From Eudromia elegans (Eukaryota; Chordata; Aves; Tinamiformes; Tinamidae): a stretch of DNA of 64,000 nt. Positions 27,601 to 39,598 of the stretch are shown here, in pieces. The notes under the pieces are model-generated. The model saw nothing but the letters and a program-made list of their open reading frames with translations. It did not search any database and was not told the DNA's origin. Both the position numbers and the translations under genes were made by a program. The stretch spans positions 1,790,214 to 1,854,213 of the forward strand of contig PTEX01000013.1 of the NCBI GenBank assembly GCA_003342815.1, in the 5' to 3' direction. The first letter of the stretch is position 1. Each line of letters starts with the position of its first letter.

Positions 27601-30600
27601 TCTACCCAAGCATTGTTTCTGTCCAGACATGTATTACCCACTTCTTTCATTGTGTCCTTTGAGCAGCAGTGCTAAATTTGTGCATAGATTTGTTGTGGCA
27701 CTTATCTTTGTCAACGGCAGGAGAAAGACCGAGAATCAATTCTATGATGTATTTATTTATTTTTCCTTAACAAAAGGGCTGCATCTTCCGCATGTATGCT
27801 GTGCTACTCATGAGAGATCTGTCCACTAGAATACTAGAAATGAATATGCAAAAGTTACTTTTCACTAGGCAACCATACAACTAATGGAAATGATCCCATA
27901 ACATTTGAGGTTGATTGTTTTTCTACTTTTTTTGGAATCTAGAGCATTTTTGAACATCCTATCTGAGTTAGGAAGAAGTCTTCATAAAAATAATTACCTT
28001 TCTAAGTTTAAAAGGTATAATCATCACCTATTTTAATCATACACCTTTTTGTTGTGTAGAATATGTATATTATCTTTGTCCATTATCTTTATCAAGATTA
28101 TTTGCATATTGCACTAAAACTGTGTAGCTTTTGAAACCTGATTCTTTTTGCAGTAACTTTCCAAGCAGCAGCATGAAATAGTTGGTACCTTCAGAGAGTG
28201 CTTCAGGAAGTCTCCTCCCCATCCCTAAGACCTTTCTCTTTCATCTTCAAACTAGGATGAGGAGGGAAGAGATTGAAAAATTTTGATTAGTAGCATACAG
28301 AATATATCTGAGGAATATTAATTTCCTCAGATTCATTTATCTATTAACTATCATTTCTCTTATTTAGATGATTACCTGTTTTCCTTTGGTTACAAGCCTT
28401 TGTGTTGAGACTCTACAGCCCAAGATCAAGGAGAGGGTGTACATTATATTGTTTACTTGCAAACTATGTGACTCTATGGGTGCAAAGATTGACCTTTATT
28501 CTAAATCCTCTATCTGTGAATAACGAAGAAATACTAAAAATTAGCAAGTAAACACTTTGCTGCAAGAGTTTTCTGGAGGTCTTTGCAGAGTAGTTTCTGG
28601 GATGAGGGTTCTGTGCTGATGAGATAGCTATGGAATTTCACATTTGTGAGTTACCTAACCTTTGGAAGGGTTGCAAGTGTTTGCGGCTATGCAGCTCCAT
28701 GGCAAGAAAATTAACTTTCTTGTTGTCTTTCCCTTAAATTTGCAGGTAGGTTTTTTGATTTTAAATAATCTCTTGGCTGATGCCTGTATATTTTTGAGGG
28801 AAATAACATTTGATTTCTCTAAAGAGCAAGCAATGTATGCCCATGCAATCCATTTTAGTAATTACTCTCTCTATATATGTATGAAGTGCAGTCTGGAAGC
28901 ACTGACAGCAGTGCTTTGGCCGTACTCAGTCTAGTGCATTTCTGTACTTCTTCAGGATATCCTTTTCTGGCATACGTACTCCATAGCCCCTATTTTAATG
29001 TGTTGCTTTTCTTAAATTTTTCTTATTCAGTTAATTGGCAGTTTCCCCAAGGTGTGCTGAGAGCCTCCGAGTTGTTACGGTCAAACTCAAATTTTGGAAC
29101 CAAGCCCTGGGATTAAACTGTGGAGACTTGATGTGAAAGTGAGGACTATAGGAGGGTAGGAGTTTTAGTGAGAAGCAGACACAAAGTAGGAGTTGCCTGA
29201 AAATTCTAAAAACTCTTGCTAGGTGCATAGATCTGACTCCTAATTCTGTGCTTAGCACATGAACCTGTATAGGCATGATGCTGGGAAGCTTTCAAACAGG
29301 GTACACTGAATATTTGGGAAACTAAATTAGATCAAATGAAGAAAAAAAAATCAGCTTATCTTTGGAACAGCAACTGTTTACCTGCATTCTTTTTTTTTTT
29401 TTTTTTTTCTCCCCATATTCTGTAGTTTATAGACAGATATATTAGTGGAAGGAGCTATGGAGAACCTTGATCAATTTTTAAGCCTGTTACTGTACATATG
29501 CTTGTAACTATCTCTTTCTCCTTCCTTCCATTTGCTTTCTTCATTTGCCTTTAGCCTTTTAGCACTGGAAAGCTTGCAGTGGCTTAGGGTTGGCAGAGAA
29601 AAGTAGCTGCAGTTCTTGTGCACTTAGGCTTCCATTTCTGGGTACCAACTGCATAGCACTCTAAGTGGTTTTTAAGCTCAGTAGATTCTTTGTTCACGTT
29701 GGGTTAATCTCGCTCAGTGCTTGCTGTGCTTATTTTTCCTCTTAACTACTAGATTTTTTCAGGATGAGAACACTGCAGCCCACAAAGCCTCGGTTCCATT
29801 AGCAGCTCTGAATATCAGTGCGCTGTCTTGCTGCCTTCTCCTCTGATGACCCCTCATTAACCTTGCCTGTGAAGCTCGGGAAGCCTTTCTCATGCGCTGC
29901 AGAAATGCACACAGAAGATTGCTTGTCTTCTCTATACGCTTCTTCCTCTACAGAACGGGCAAGAAGCACCAGTGGCTTCCCCTCAAGCTGCCAGGCATAT
30001 GAAAAGCTTGATACAGTGCTCTTTGATGTGATTTCAGCACAGCTCAGTATCCTACCTTGGTTAGGTAAAGGTTGGTTAGGTCAGGATCTGTGTTTTAGGG
30101 GCACTTTGGAGTCTGTCATTGCTCCATGTTTGTGTAGTGCATCGTATGAAGATGGTGCATTCCTTCTGATTTTTCTAGTGTTTCACCTCTCCCTTGAACA
30201 GAAGCTAAATGGTGTTCTGGTGTAGGTTTCTAAAAAATTTAGGTCAGACAGCTTTGCTGTGATACAGGAAAACTGCTGCCGAAACTACAGGAGGTTAATA
30301 ATGAAGACTGAAGTGAGAAACAGCAAACCGACCAGAGCCCATTGGGTGGTGCGGAAGCAGCCCATTTGAAACCTAGTTTAGGCATCAGGAATGGTATTCA
30401 CTGTCCTCAGCTAAGATGCGGGCTGAGTAGACCTTAAGTTATAAAGGTTCACCAGATGAGAGTATAGACATTGTATGTTTAAGTCTTGGTATTTTTTAAT
30501 TGTATTTTCATGGGGTTTTTTTTGAAGCTTGGACAGCAGTTAATTTATTCTGTGTTTATCTAAAGCACCTTAGCACAGGAATAGGAGGGTGATAGTTCTG

Positions 30601-32270
30601 TGTGTAGCTCTTCCACCTGTGAATTAAATTCAGGAGTGAAAGGGTGAGCCTGTACCTGGCTCACCATGAATGACGAAGAGTCTAGTTTTAGGCTAAATAA
30701 CATAAATAGCTCCAGAGCTGCCTTCTGACCAAAAGAAACGGGAGGGAAATGCACGGACGAATACAACCTGCCAAGAGCAGATTATTGAATGGTGCTGAGC
30801 CACGCGGTTGTTGCCTTTGCTGCCTGCTCCCGCTCAGGCCCTGGCACCGCCAGGGTGTTTGTCACGTGCTGGGAAGCCTTGCTGTTTGCTCTGGCTTGTC
30901 AGAGCAATTCACTGGAGGTGGAAAGGAATGAATGAAATGAGCGGAGTGGGCTTGCTGCATCTGTTGCTGTTTGCTCCAAGCAGAGCCTGGTGACTGGGAT
31001 GCAGTTTCTAAGCTCTCGCAGAGAGAAGCTGTTGGTTCGGGAGGAGCAGTGCCCTCCCTTTCATGCGACGGCTAAATCCATTTTAGGAGGCGATCTTGCC
31101 CACAGTTTGGCAGCTTGTGTGTTTAAGCGCTTGGACTATCTAGGCTCAGCATGTGCCAATTGGGAAAGGGAATGCAATTGCTTGCTGACTTTGAGGATTA
31201 GAGGCTTGTCTTGTCAGCCTAAAACTGCATCATGAGAGGCTAAGAAAATGGTTGGAGGAAGAGGAGGAGGACAATTCCCTTTTTTGGGGGGGATGTTACT
31301 AGTAGGGATTTCAAAACAAACTGATTCCAAAAACAATCTTTCTGAAGGACAGGATATGTCAAACTGTAGACCACAAACTCTTCTTGAAGTGATTTCTTCT
31401 CTTTGTAAAGTTGGATACATTTTCCAGTCTGAAAGCATCTCATTTGTCTTTTATTTTTTAATTTCTAGCTGTTTGATTTAGAAAATAAAAAGGAGGAAAC
31501 ACAGCATTAAACTGGTTCAACTCATCCCACAGGTTTATTACTGGAATGTTCAAATTTGAAACCTGGTTTTGTTACTGGAGCAAAACAGCAAATCCCTGCG
31601 GGTATGATGCCACTGTTAATACCTCTCTGGATCCCACAGGAAAAAGACTTTAGGGGACAGGTCTGTTTATTTGAACCACCACTGAATAAAGCAGCTGAGT
31701 GTAGTAGCTTATTTTGAATATTATGCCACAAACTCTCTGGAGGTGGGGTTAGAGCTGGGGCGAAAGGTGGCTGTTGCCTTCCTGTAGGGTTCTGCTGTCG
31801 TGTGCGGTCCATGGGGAATCTCAACAGTACCCTGGGTAGGTAGGAAAAGGTAGAACTGGGATTTTGAATGTGCCTCTTGGTGAGGATGATGACAGCTCTG
31901 TTCTTCCCAAATTCTTGAAAAACATCCTTTTAAATCCTCTTTAAGGGATTACAGCTTTTCTTCTTTATACTAGTGCTCTCTTGCCCAAAATGCATGCGGT
32001 TTCTTTACAATAGCAAGTTTTTGTTCTACTGCTTTTCCCCCAGCAATTTCTACCTAACGTGGGGTGGTAACAGCATTTTTCAGTCTTACAGATTAAATGT
32101 GCCCTTCCCTTTCTTTGCCTCTTTCAGTGTTTTAGTAGCTGCAGCTGCATAAGCGGCACGTTCATACAAGTAAGAGGAACTCCTGCTTTAAAGAAAGAAG
32201 TTGTCCTGTTTGTCTACACTGGCAGCTCAAAGGATGCCAAAATGTGTTATTTGACAGGGACTTTGTTCAA

Positions 32271-32312
32271 GTCCATCTGTAAACATACAGGGGGAGTCCA
32301 TCTGTAAACATA
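32271..32312. repeat. Duplicated 17-mer, 25-base spacing
   Basis: GTCCATCTGTAAACATA occurs exactly at 32271-32287 and again at 32296-32312, separated by a G-rich octamer. It is a local duplication inside intron 1. Confidence 0.85.
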
Positions 32313-32796
32313 TGGGAAATCTTGCTGTAGAAGTAATGGGTTACAAAGTTTTGGGAAATGAAATATTCAGATTTTGAAAACATACTCACAACTTTCCTTT
32401 AAATCATTAAGCTGTAGAAAACTTTTCAGGTTTCAGTGACCATGTGATCTGTGTAACTGGTCATTGTGTATGCCAGCACATTTTGGTGGTATAACTGTAT
32501 GTGTGTTCTTTAAAATTAGTTTTTTATCTATCTAAATTTTTAAAAGAAAGCTGGCATTTGCTTTTCTCTAGGGAAAAAAACATTGACATCTCAGTTATGG
32601 ATGTGTTTTTGAGCCAAGTAGCCAAGGAAATGACAGTTGTTGAAGCTAATGTGTGCTACCAGTTGGGTGAAACAAGTGGCTCTTCTGTCCTCTTTATCTT
32701 TAGCTACTGCAATATGCTACTGTGAGATGCTGTATCTCCTTGGTTGCAAAAGCAACCAAAATTGGAGCTGTTGCCTCATGTTTGTGTTCAAACAAT

Positions 32797-34258
32797 TGCA
32801 GAATGGTTAAGGTTGGAAGGGACCTCCAGAGATCATCTAGTCCAACTCCCCTGCTCCAGCAGGGACAGCTAGAGCACGTGACACAGGGTGGCATCCAGGC
32901 ATGTTTGGAAGATCTCCAGAGAAGGAGACTCCACAGCCTCTCTGTGCAGCCTGTGCCAGGGCTCTGTCACCCTCACAGGAAAGAAGTTCCTCCTCACATG
33001 GAGATTGAACTGTCTGTGTTTCAATTTGTAGCCATTACCCTTTGTCCTACCACTGGCCACCACCAAGAAGAGTTTGGCCACCTTCTCCCTACATGTTAAT
33101 CAGATCCCTTCTCAGTCTTCGCTTCTCTAGTCTATACAGGCCCAGCTGGTTTAGTCTTTGCTCATACAATAGATGTTCCAAATCCTTAACCATCTTTGTT
33201 GCTGTGCACTGGGCCCTTTCTAGGAGCTCCACATCCCTCTTGTGCTGGGGAGCCCAGAACTGCACCCAATACTGCAGGTGCGGCCTCCCCAGAGCTGAGT
33301 AGAGGGGCAAGATCCCCTCCCTTGACCTGCTGGCAACGTTTCTCCTGATGGAGGCCAGGATCCCATTGACCTTCTTGGCTACAAGGGCACATTGCTGCCT
33401 CACAGTTAACTTGTTGTCAACTAGGATTCCCAAATCCCTCTCTGTGGAGCTGCTTTCCAGCAGATCAACCCCTAATCTGTACTGGTCCCTGGGATTATTC
33501 TGCCCAGGTGCAGGACCCTACACTTGTCCTTGTTGAACCTCATGAGGTTCCTCTCTGTCCAACTCTCCATCCTGTCTGGGTTCCTCTGAATGGCAGCACA
33601 GCCCTCTGGAGTGTTGGCCGCTCTGCCCCGTTTGGTACGGTCAGCAAACTTACTCAGCGTGCACTCTGTGCCCTTGTCCGAGTTGTTGATGAACAAGTTG
33701 AACAGCACTGGGCCCAGCACCGACCCCTGGGGGACACCACTGGCCGTAGACCTCCAACTAGACTTGACCTTGTTTATCACCACCTTCTGAGTTCTGATAT
33801 CCAAGCAGGTCTCGATCCACCTCACTGTCCATACGTCTAATCCACACTTCCGGAGCTTCCCTATGAGGATGTTATGGACGACTGTGTTGAAAGCCTTGCT
33901 GAAGTCAACATTGACAGCTCTCTCATCATCCATCAATCCAGACACTCCATTGTAGGAGGCTATTGGGTTTGTTAAACACGACTTCCCCTTGGTGAATCTG
34001 TGCTGACTAGTTCTGATCACCTTCTTTTCCTTAATATGCCTAGAGAGGATCTCTAGGATGAGCTGCTCTGTCACCTTTCCAGGGATAGAGGTGAGGCTGG
34101 TGGACCTGTAGTTTCCTGGCTCCTCCCTCTTGCCCTTTTTGAAGACTGAAGTGATATTAGCTCTCTTCCAGTCCTCCCTCACCTCCCCTGCTCTTCATGA
34201 CCTCTTGAAGATGATGGAGAGCATCTGAGCAAACTCCTCCCACTCCACTGGGGCAGGG
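32797..34258 (-). mobile_element. CR1 LINE, 1.46 kb antisense copy with reverse-transcriptase remnant
   Basis: This is the longest repeat in the window. Its 3' end is at the left (GGAAGGGACCTCCAGAGATC) and its RT-coding region extends right. The minus-strand frame 34182-33472 reads as the CR1 RT palm/thumb: [22 protein letters not shown], then [11 protein letters not shown], then [20 protein letters not shown]. The catalytic F-A-D-D motif reads FADR, so an active-site Asp is lost. A second frame, 33433-33089, continues the C-terminus ([23 protein letters not shown]) in another phase, showing at least one frameshift. The copy is truncated and inactive. Confidence 0.95.
33472..34182 (-). pseudogene. 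Decayed CR1 reverse-transcriptase ORF fragment
   Basis: The open stretch of 236 codons in the CR1 copy encodes RT fingers, palm and the start of the thumb. It lacks the endonuclease domain and the N-terminal RT region. The conserved aspartate pair of the palm (normally FADD) is FADR here, and the frame breaks before the C-terminal segment, which resumes in a different phase at about 33433. It is a fossil of a non-LTR retrotransposon, not a host gene. Confidence 0.92.
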
Positions 34259-36496
34259 TGACTTCCAAAGAAGTGCTGAATTATTTAGCATTGCTTGGCT
34301 CGTTTTGTCTGTGCGTGTTTTAAATGCTGCCCTTCAAGAGTTGAGGGTTGTTTCAAATGTCACAGATAGGTTTGCAGGAACATGATGATACCGTTGATGT
34401 GACCAGAAAGAGAGATGACTTAAAATTTGCATGTCCTCTAGGGGCCTGATACTTGATAAGAGAGATTAGCACTTGGTAGTTGCTATCAGGAACTGGTAGT
34501 TTAGGGGTAGAGAAAACTGAATGAGGTCCTTAGCAGGAGGATTAGATTTAGCTACTTAAAATGAGAACTTAATGTCAAGTGTAGCCTAAAAATAGCTAGC
34601 AGTATTTGTGGGACATGGCTTGTTAGCACAAAATAAAGGAGACTTAGTCCAAATGTGCATCTAAAATCTAGCTTGTGGATCAAAACGAACACAAGAATTC
34701 ATAGTACCCAACTAAATTTAAAAGTAATTTAGAAGTAACTTCATTATTTTAAATTGCCATGTATGATGGTTGGGTTTACAGGTGTACACTAGTTTTAAAA
34801 CGTGAGTTTAAAATGCTCCGGTGCAGAATCTGAGAATGCTGTGCTGTTTTTACTGTAAAAAAATGTGTTTTTTATTGTAATTTTGTGTTCTGTTTGATGT
34901 ATGGAGAATTTATTTAGAAGTCTGTGTGTATGGTAGGCTGGCTGATGCATCTCTAGCAGCTCACTGCTCTTCTGTCTCAGAGCTGCAGGTAATACTGAGT
35001 TAACTGCTCTTGAGCAGAACTTGTACTGCCTGGTGTATTGTGAAGAAAAGAAAGGTATTTGGGTATGTAAGGCAGCTCAAATGGAAGGACTACCTCTCTC
35101 ATTCAAATAACCTAAGCAGGCATAACTACCTAAATAAATGTGCGTACTGAAGGTTTTAAAAAACATATCTGTGTGTATATATATATATATATACACACAC
35201 ATATATATACTGCTCAATTAAAGCTTATATTTAAGTATACTTTCCTAAGAGTGAGATGGAATTGTAAAGCTCATTTCTGCAGAGGGAAGTAGCTGTAGGT
35301 TTGGTATCTATAGATTTAATTTGTGGCACTTAAGACTTCAGCGTTTTCCTGACCAAAGCTGTAGAAGTGCATGTGTGATTGATACTTATAAACACTGATA
35401 AGTTATTCATCCCAAAGTAAATTCAAATCTATTAGCAAACTTTTAGCCAGAAATCTTTTAAAATTCTGGAAATAGGGTCTTCATTTGAAAATAATCCAAG
35501 ATTGTCTGTGCCCAGAGATGCTCTGTAAACATCTGGGAAAAAGTTAATACTCTAAATAAATAGAGGATGGTTTAGATATTAGTATGGCTGAACAGTATTG
35601 AGAAAACACATTTACTGGTAACAAAGGAAGAGGAATTGCAGCCCTGGGGGACAATAGGAGGTTGCGAACAGTGTAAGTTAACTCTGCGTATTCATAACAG
35701 CTCCTCTTCACTGGAAAGGAAGTAGGCATTGAAGTGACCTAAAGTTCTCTGTGGGATTTGACAAAGGAACTCACCAGTTATTCATAAACCATGCTGGAAA
35801 CAATAATTCTAAAATCCTATGGGTTTTTAGCATATCCTGAAATATTTTTTAATACTACCTACGTATGGATTCACCTTATGCCGTTGCGTGACCTGATGGT
35901 GATGAGGCATTTCCAAATTGAGTAACCCACAGAGTTCCCAGAGTTCCTTGGAATGTGCGACTGAGGCTGGTGAGAGCAGGTCCCTGTTCCAGCCATACTG
36001 GAAAGCTGGCTCTTGTGATGCAGTAGTGACGTACAGGGAATGCTCTTTAATGGTACGCCTCTTGCCAAAAGATTGCTGTCCATCTCTAGGGCAGTTTTCT
36101 TTGGTACTGGATTATAGGAGGAACTTCCTCGGCAAAGAGGTTGCACTTTTAATTAAAATCTAACCCAGATTTGCTTGTTCTATTTAATGTTATATCCTTT
36201 GTGCTAGGAGTTAGGTACTTTTCTCTTGATGTGGAGAGTGAATGCAGCCTGCTACTTCTGGTCTGGATATCGTATGCATAGAAATAATAAAAGGTCTTTT
36301 AAACATACATACATATGTATGTGTGAGTGTATAAAATATATATTTATAAATTATATAAACTTATATGTAATTATGCACACACGCTCTTGGAGAAACATAT
36401 TGTAGAAATAAGTAAGAATTGTCAATCTGTTTTTCAGGTTACTGCCCTCTTTGGCTAGAAAATAAAGCAAAATTTTTACTTTTTCTTTCTCACTAG
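34259..36496 (+). other. WNK1 intron 1, last segment and acceptor
   Basis: AT-rich intron with two TA/TG-type microsatellites (35171-35211 and about 36303-36360). The intron ends in a pyrimidine-rich tract, TTTTTCTTTCTCACTAG, immediately before exon 2. No gene or CR1 was seen in this stretch. Confidence 0.75.
35171..35211. repeat. (TA)n/(CA)n microsatellite
   Basis: Alternating GT, TA and CA dinucleotides form a compound simple repeat with internal dyad symmetry (GTGTGTATAT on the left, ATACACACAC on the right). Confidence 0.95.
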
Positions 36497-36669
36497 GATC
36501 GGAAACTGTCCAAGTCAGAACGACAAAGATTTAAAGAGGAAGCTGGGATGCTGAAAGGGCTCCAGCATCCCAACATTGTCCGGTTCTATGATTCCTGGGA
36601 GTCTACAGTCAAAGGGAAAAAATGTATTGTTCTGGTGACGGAACTCATGACATCTGGAACACTGAAAAC
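36497..36669 (+). CDS. WNK1: WNK1 coding exon 2: kinase N-lobe, alpha-C to hinge
   Basis: The exon follows a CTAG acceptor and starts in phase 0 with [12 protein letters not shown]. It encodes the rest of the N-lobe: the alpha-C helix region ([20 protein letters not shown]), beta strands 4-5 and the hinge ([14 protein letters not shown]). It ends two bases into the Thr codon, before GTAAGT at 36670; the 173-base length gives the phase needed by exon 3. The second Glu of KEEA aligns with the alpha-C glutamate that pairs with catalytic Lys233. Two residues later this gene has Gly (GGG, 36545-36547), whereas mammalian WNK1 and the WNK2 and WNK3 sequences I recall have Glu, an odd difference treated under findings. 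[10 protein letters not shown] fits WNK1 better than WNK2 or WNK3, which have FWES at this place. Confidence 0.96.
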
Positions 36670-37555
36670 GTAAGTTAGCATGAGCACATAAACATACATG
36701 ACAAAGAACACTGAAAATAGGTCATATTCTGGGATAAGTTAGGACAGAATCCTTCTACTGAGGACTGGAGTTACCTAGGTCGATTTCTGGTCGAGAAGAG
36801 GCTGACAAGCCAGCTGCTGGTGTAGAGAGACATCCTGTAAGGGAGCAGGCTCATCACGTCCCTGCTTATAGCTTCCAAGAAAGCACATACAGGAAAACTT
36901 CCAGCACGCAAGAGTTGAGGAGGGCAGCGCTGGCTCTTCACTTCTCCCCAGATCTTTCATTTTATTTCCAGCTGCCCTCTGTTCGGGGCGTAAACTGCTT
37001 TGTAAAGCTCAAAGCCCTTTCTAGTTCATCTCCTAGTGTTGGGTGTAACGACAGCACAAATAATATGTGCAGAGAAGAAAATTAATTTAACTTGAGCTCT
37101 ACAGAGTAGTACCTAGCAAAAACATGAAATCACTGCTGAAACTCAGGCTGATGCATGGAGTTTGAAATTGTGAAGTAGCCGAGTGAAACAGGATCTGTCT
37201 TTTTTAAAAGAGTGTTAAGGAGACCCTAGGAAATTAAACTGCTGCGAGAGCCCTCTAGTGGTAGCTAGAGCTTTCAGGAAGGCTGCCCTGAATCCTGCAT
37301 CTTTGCTTGCACTCCAGAAACTTTCAGGGCTGGGAGCTTACTGGGAACATCGAGTTACAGGTAATCTGCTGGAAACAAAACTCACCACAGCTTGTAATTC
37401 AGGAATTGTCGGGCATTTGTTTTAATTCAGTGCCATTTATGCCTGTGAGAGGCATTCAGAGCAGCCTGTAGAGACTGGAAAGAATTTGCAATCCATTTGT
37501 ATAAATAGCCTGAATGTCCTGTGGGTTTCTTGGTGTGTTTTTTTATTTTTTCCCC

Positions 37556-37594
37556 CCTTGGCTTTCTTTTTTTTTTTCTTTTTTTTTTTTTTTT
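37556..37594. repeat. Interrupted poly(T) tract
   Basis: A T-rich stretch following a C-run and GGC, with T11 and T15-type runs broken by single C residues. It is simple sequence. The Lys-rich minus-strand open frame over it is an artefact. Confidence 0.9.
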
Positions 37595-38130
37595 GGTGAT
37601 GCTTATTGATAGCCACAAATGGACATGCCTAAAGCAGGAAAAAATGTCCTTGGGGATTCTGGGCTGCAATTATAGGGAACTGTTTTTCTCTTGAAATAGT
37701 GCTGGAGAGCTAAAAGACACAGTAATTTTCTGTATATACGTAGGTTCAGGGAAGAGTTCTTGAAGTTTATTTTTAAGATACTTAAAGTAATTGATTCACG
37801 TCTTGTGCTCGGGGCAGAAATAAAGATTTTACACCTCTTTACGGATTCAGCTATTTAAAGATGGAATTTGTTCATTATGCCAGCTGTGCCATATTGCTAG
37901 ATTTATACTGCAACCTTAGTTTTTGTTATGAAGTTCAACTAAGTATCACTTCCATATTTTTCAATATGTTTATCATATTTTAATTCAAATGATATTTTCG
38001 TGTTTTTGAGGTGTGGGACAAAGGCACTGTAGCTGCTTGATGGAGGAAAAGTTATCAACACAAGAAAAGTGTGGTGGCATGTTGAAGAAGCTTTTTCTGA
38101 TGCTTTGTTATTTTTGCGTACTTCTATTTT

Positions 38131-38226
38131 TATATATACATATATTTAAATGTGTATGTATATATGTATAAATGTGTGTGTATATATAAATGTGTATGTG
38201 TATATATATACACACATATGTATAAA
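38131..38226. repeat. (TA)n(TG)n compound microsatellite
   Basis: About 95 bases of imperfect TATATA, TGTGTATG and CACACATATG units. Both strands give Tyr/Ile/His/Thr-rich spurious open frames. Confidence 0.95.
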
Positions 38227-38762
38227 TAACATAAAAGATACTGTGGAATCATCCTTTGGGGCAAATTTCTATTTTTACACAAAATTTTCATGAACTTCTG
38301 CACAGCAATAGAAAAACACACAACTATTGTACAAATTTAATTACTTACTGGTAATGTGTACTAGCATGGAATTAAAATATTGGAAAAAAAATGAATTCAG
38401 TTGTTCGTTTTGGTTTTCATAATACTACAAATGAGGGTAATGATTTCTTCTCACTTCAATCTCAACCACAAGTCTTTTCTTCTAAGGCTCCTGTAGTGTG
38501 TGTTCCTATTCTGCTTTAGGTGGATGTAGCAGTTTTCTGGTAGGACACATACTTTCACAGCTTTCTCTGCTCACTTATTAGCATTTCTCTGGCTTGCAGA
38601 GATTAGAAGTTACCATAGACCAACAGCCTTCAGGCTAAGAAAGAGAATGATGGAGAAAGCCAAATTTTAGTTTCCATTTATCTCCATTCGTTGAAGCTCC
38701 AGTCTAACCTCCTAATTCGTTAAGAAAGCCTTTTGTTCTCATCTTGCTTTTATTTTGTGGGA

Positions 38763-38881
38763 AGATACATACATACATACGTATGTATATATACACACAC
38801 ATGTGTACATAGATACATATGCATATACATATATATACATATATATACATATAAATATATACACACACACACACATATATA
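38763..38881. repeat. ATAC/ATAT/CA compound microsatellite abutting a CR1
   Basis: CATACATACATACGTATGTA is followed by TATA, CACA and TACATATA units, ending in a (CA)n(TA)n run directly against the CR1 at 38882. It is highly biased simple sequence; overlapping open frames are spurious. Confidence 0.95.
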
Positions 38882-39050
38882 TGGAACAGATTGCCCAGAG
38901 AGGTGGAGTCTCCTTCTCTGGAGATCTTCAAAACCCACTTGGACGCAGTCCTCTCCCACATGCTCTAGGAGACGCTGCATGTGCAGGGGGGTTGGACTAG
39001 ATGACCTCTGGAGGTCCCTTCCAACCTTAAGCATTCCGTGATTCTATGAT
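38882..39050 (+). mobile_element. CR1 LINE 3' fragment, sense orientation
   Basis: The copy begins at GGAACAGATTGCCCAGAGAG and runs through GTGGAGTCTCCTTCTCTGGA and GGGTTGGACTAGATGACCTC to ATTCCGTGATTCTATGAT, which retains two terminal octamer-like repeats. It is severely 5'-truncated. Microsatellite DNA lies on both sides. Confidence 0.95.
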
Positions 39051-39053
39051 ATG

Positions 39054-39135
39054 TATGTTATTCACTGCTATATTCTAAAATACATATATATATGTATGTA
39101 TATGTATGTATGTTGTTCACTGCTATATTCTAAAA
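39054..39135. repeat. 27-bp duplication flanking a TATG microsatellite
   Basis: A 27-base unit (TATGTTATTCACTGCTATAT plus TCTAAAA) at 39054-39080 is repeated with one difference at 39109-39135. Between the copies lies a short TA/TATG microsatellite. Likely a slippage or unequal-exchange product next to the CR1. Confidence 0.9.
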
Positions 39136-39149
39136 GAGGAGCAGCGTAT

Positions 39150-39598
39150 GTTAAATGGGAGCAAGCTCAGCAGTGGGCTGCCAAGATGGCCAGGGACTGA
39201 TACACTTCCAGTGTGGAAAGAGGCTGAGGGTTCTGGGCTTACTGGAGAGATGGAGCCTCGGGGAGACTGAAGAGCAGTCCAGCCCCCACAGGGAGGTCAA
39301 GAAGACTGGGTCAGGCGCTTTACATTGCTCCGTGGTGGGGGGGTGAGAGGCAGTGGTCGTAAATGGAAACAAGATTGGTTCAGATTGCACATAAGGAGAA
39401 ACCTCTTTTAAATGGGGATGGTCAGGTAGTGGAGCAGGTTGCTCAGAGAGGCTGCACTGTGTTCATTCCTGGCAATTTCCGAGATCTGACTGGATAAAGC
39501 CATGAGCAACCTGATGTGACCTCATGGCTAAGCCTGCCTTGAGCAGGAGATCACCCTGGAACCCTCCTGAGGTTCCTTCCAACTTAAGTTATTCTGTA
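39150..39598 (+). mobile_element. CR1 LINE 3' fragment, sense orientation (more diverged copy)
   Basis: It resembles a CR1 3' region through GGAGACTGAAGAGCAGTCCA-like text, a block GGTTCAGATTGCACATAAGG, AGTGGAGCAGGTTGCTCAGA and the ending GAGGTTCCTTCCAACTTAAG then TTATTCTGTA. It differs more from the other copies and probably belongs to another CR1 subfamily. Boundaries, especially on the left, are approximate. Confidence 0.8.

Larger units (their letters stand above)
21043..32796 (+). other. WNK1 intron 1, fourth segment
   Basis: Non-coding intronic DNA. It includes a T31 run ending in one undetermined base (21626-21657), a T-run near 29390-29408, a short 11-bp inverted repeat at 22728-22750 and a spaced duplication at 32271-32312. 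The longest open frame (135 codons, near 29818-30225) begins at GTG and resembles no family I know. Slightly GC-richer patches near 30750-31000 hold no recognisable gene. Confidence 0.65.

Noticed and set aside
29818..30225. 135-codon open frame on the + strand
   Set aside because: It starts at GTG, has no similarity to any family I know, no convincing splice sites and lies deep in intron 1. Without expression or conservation it is best seen as chance.
38733..39041. Overlapping Tyr/Ile/His/Thr-rich frames on both strands
   Set aside because: They translate a TA/CA microsatellite and a CR1 end.
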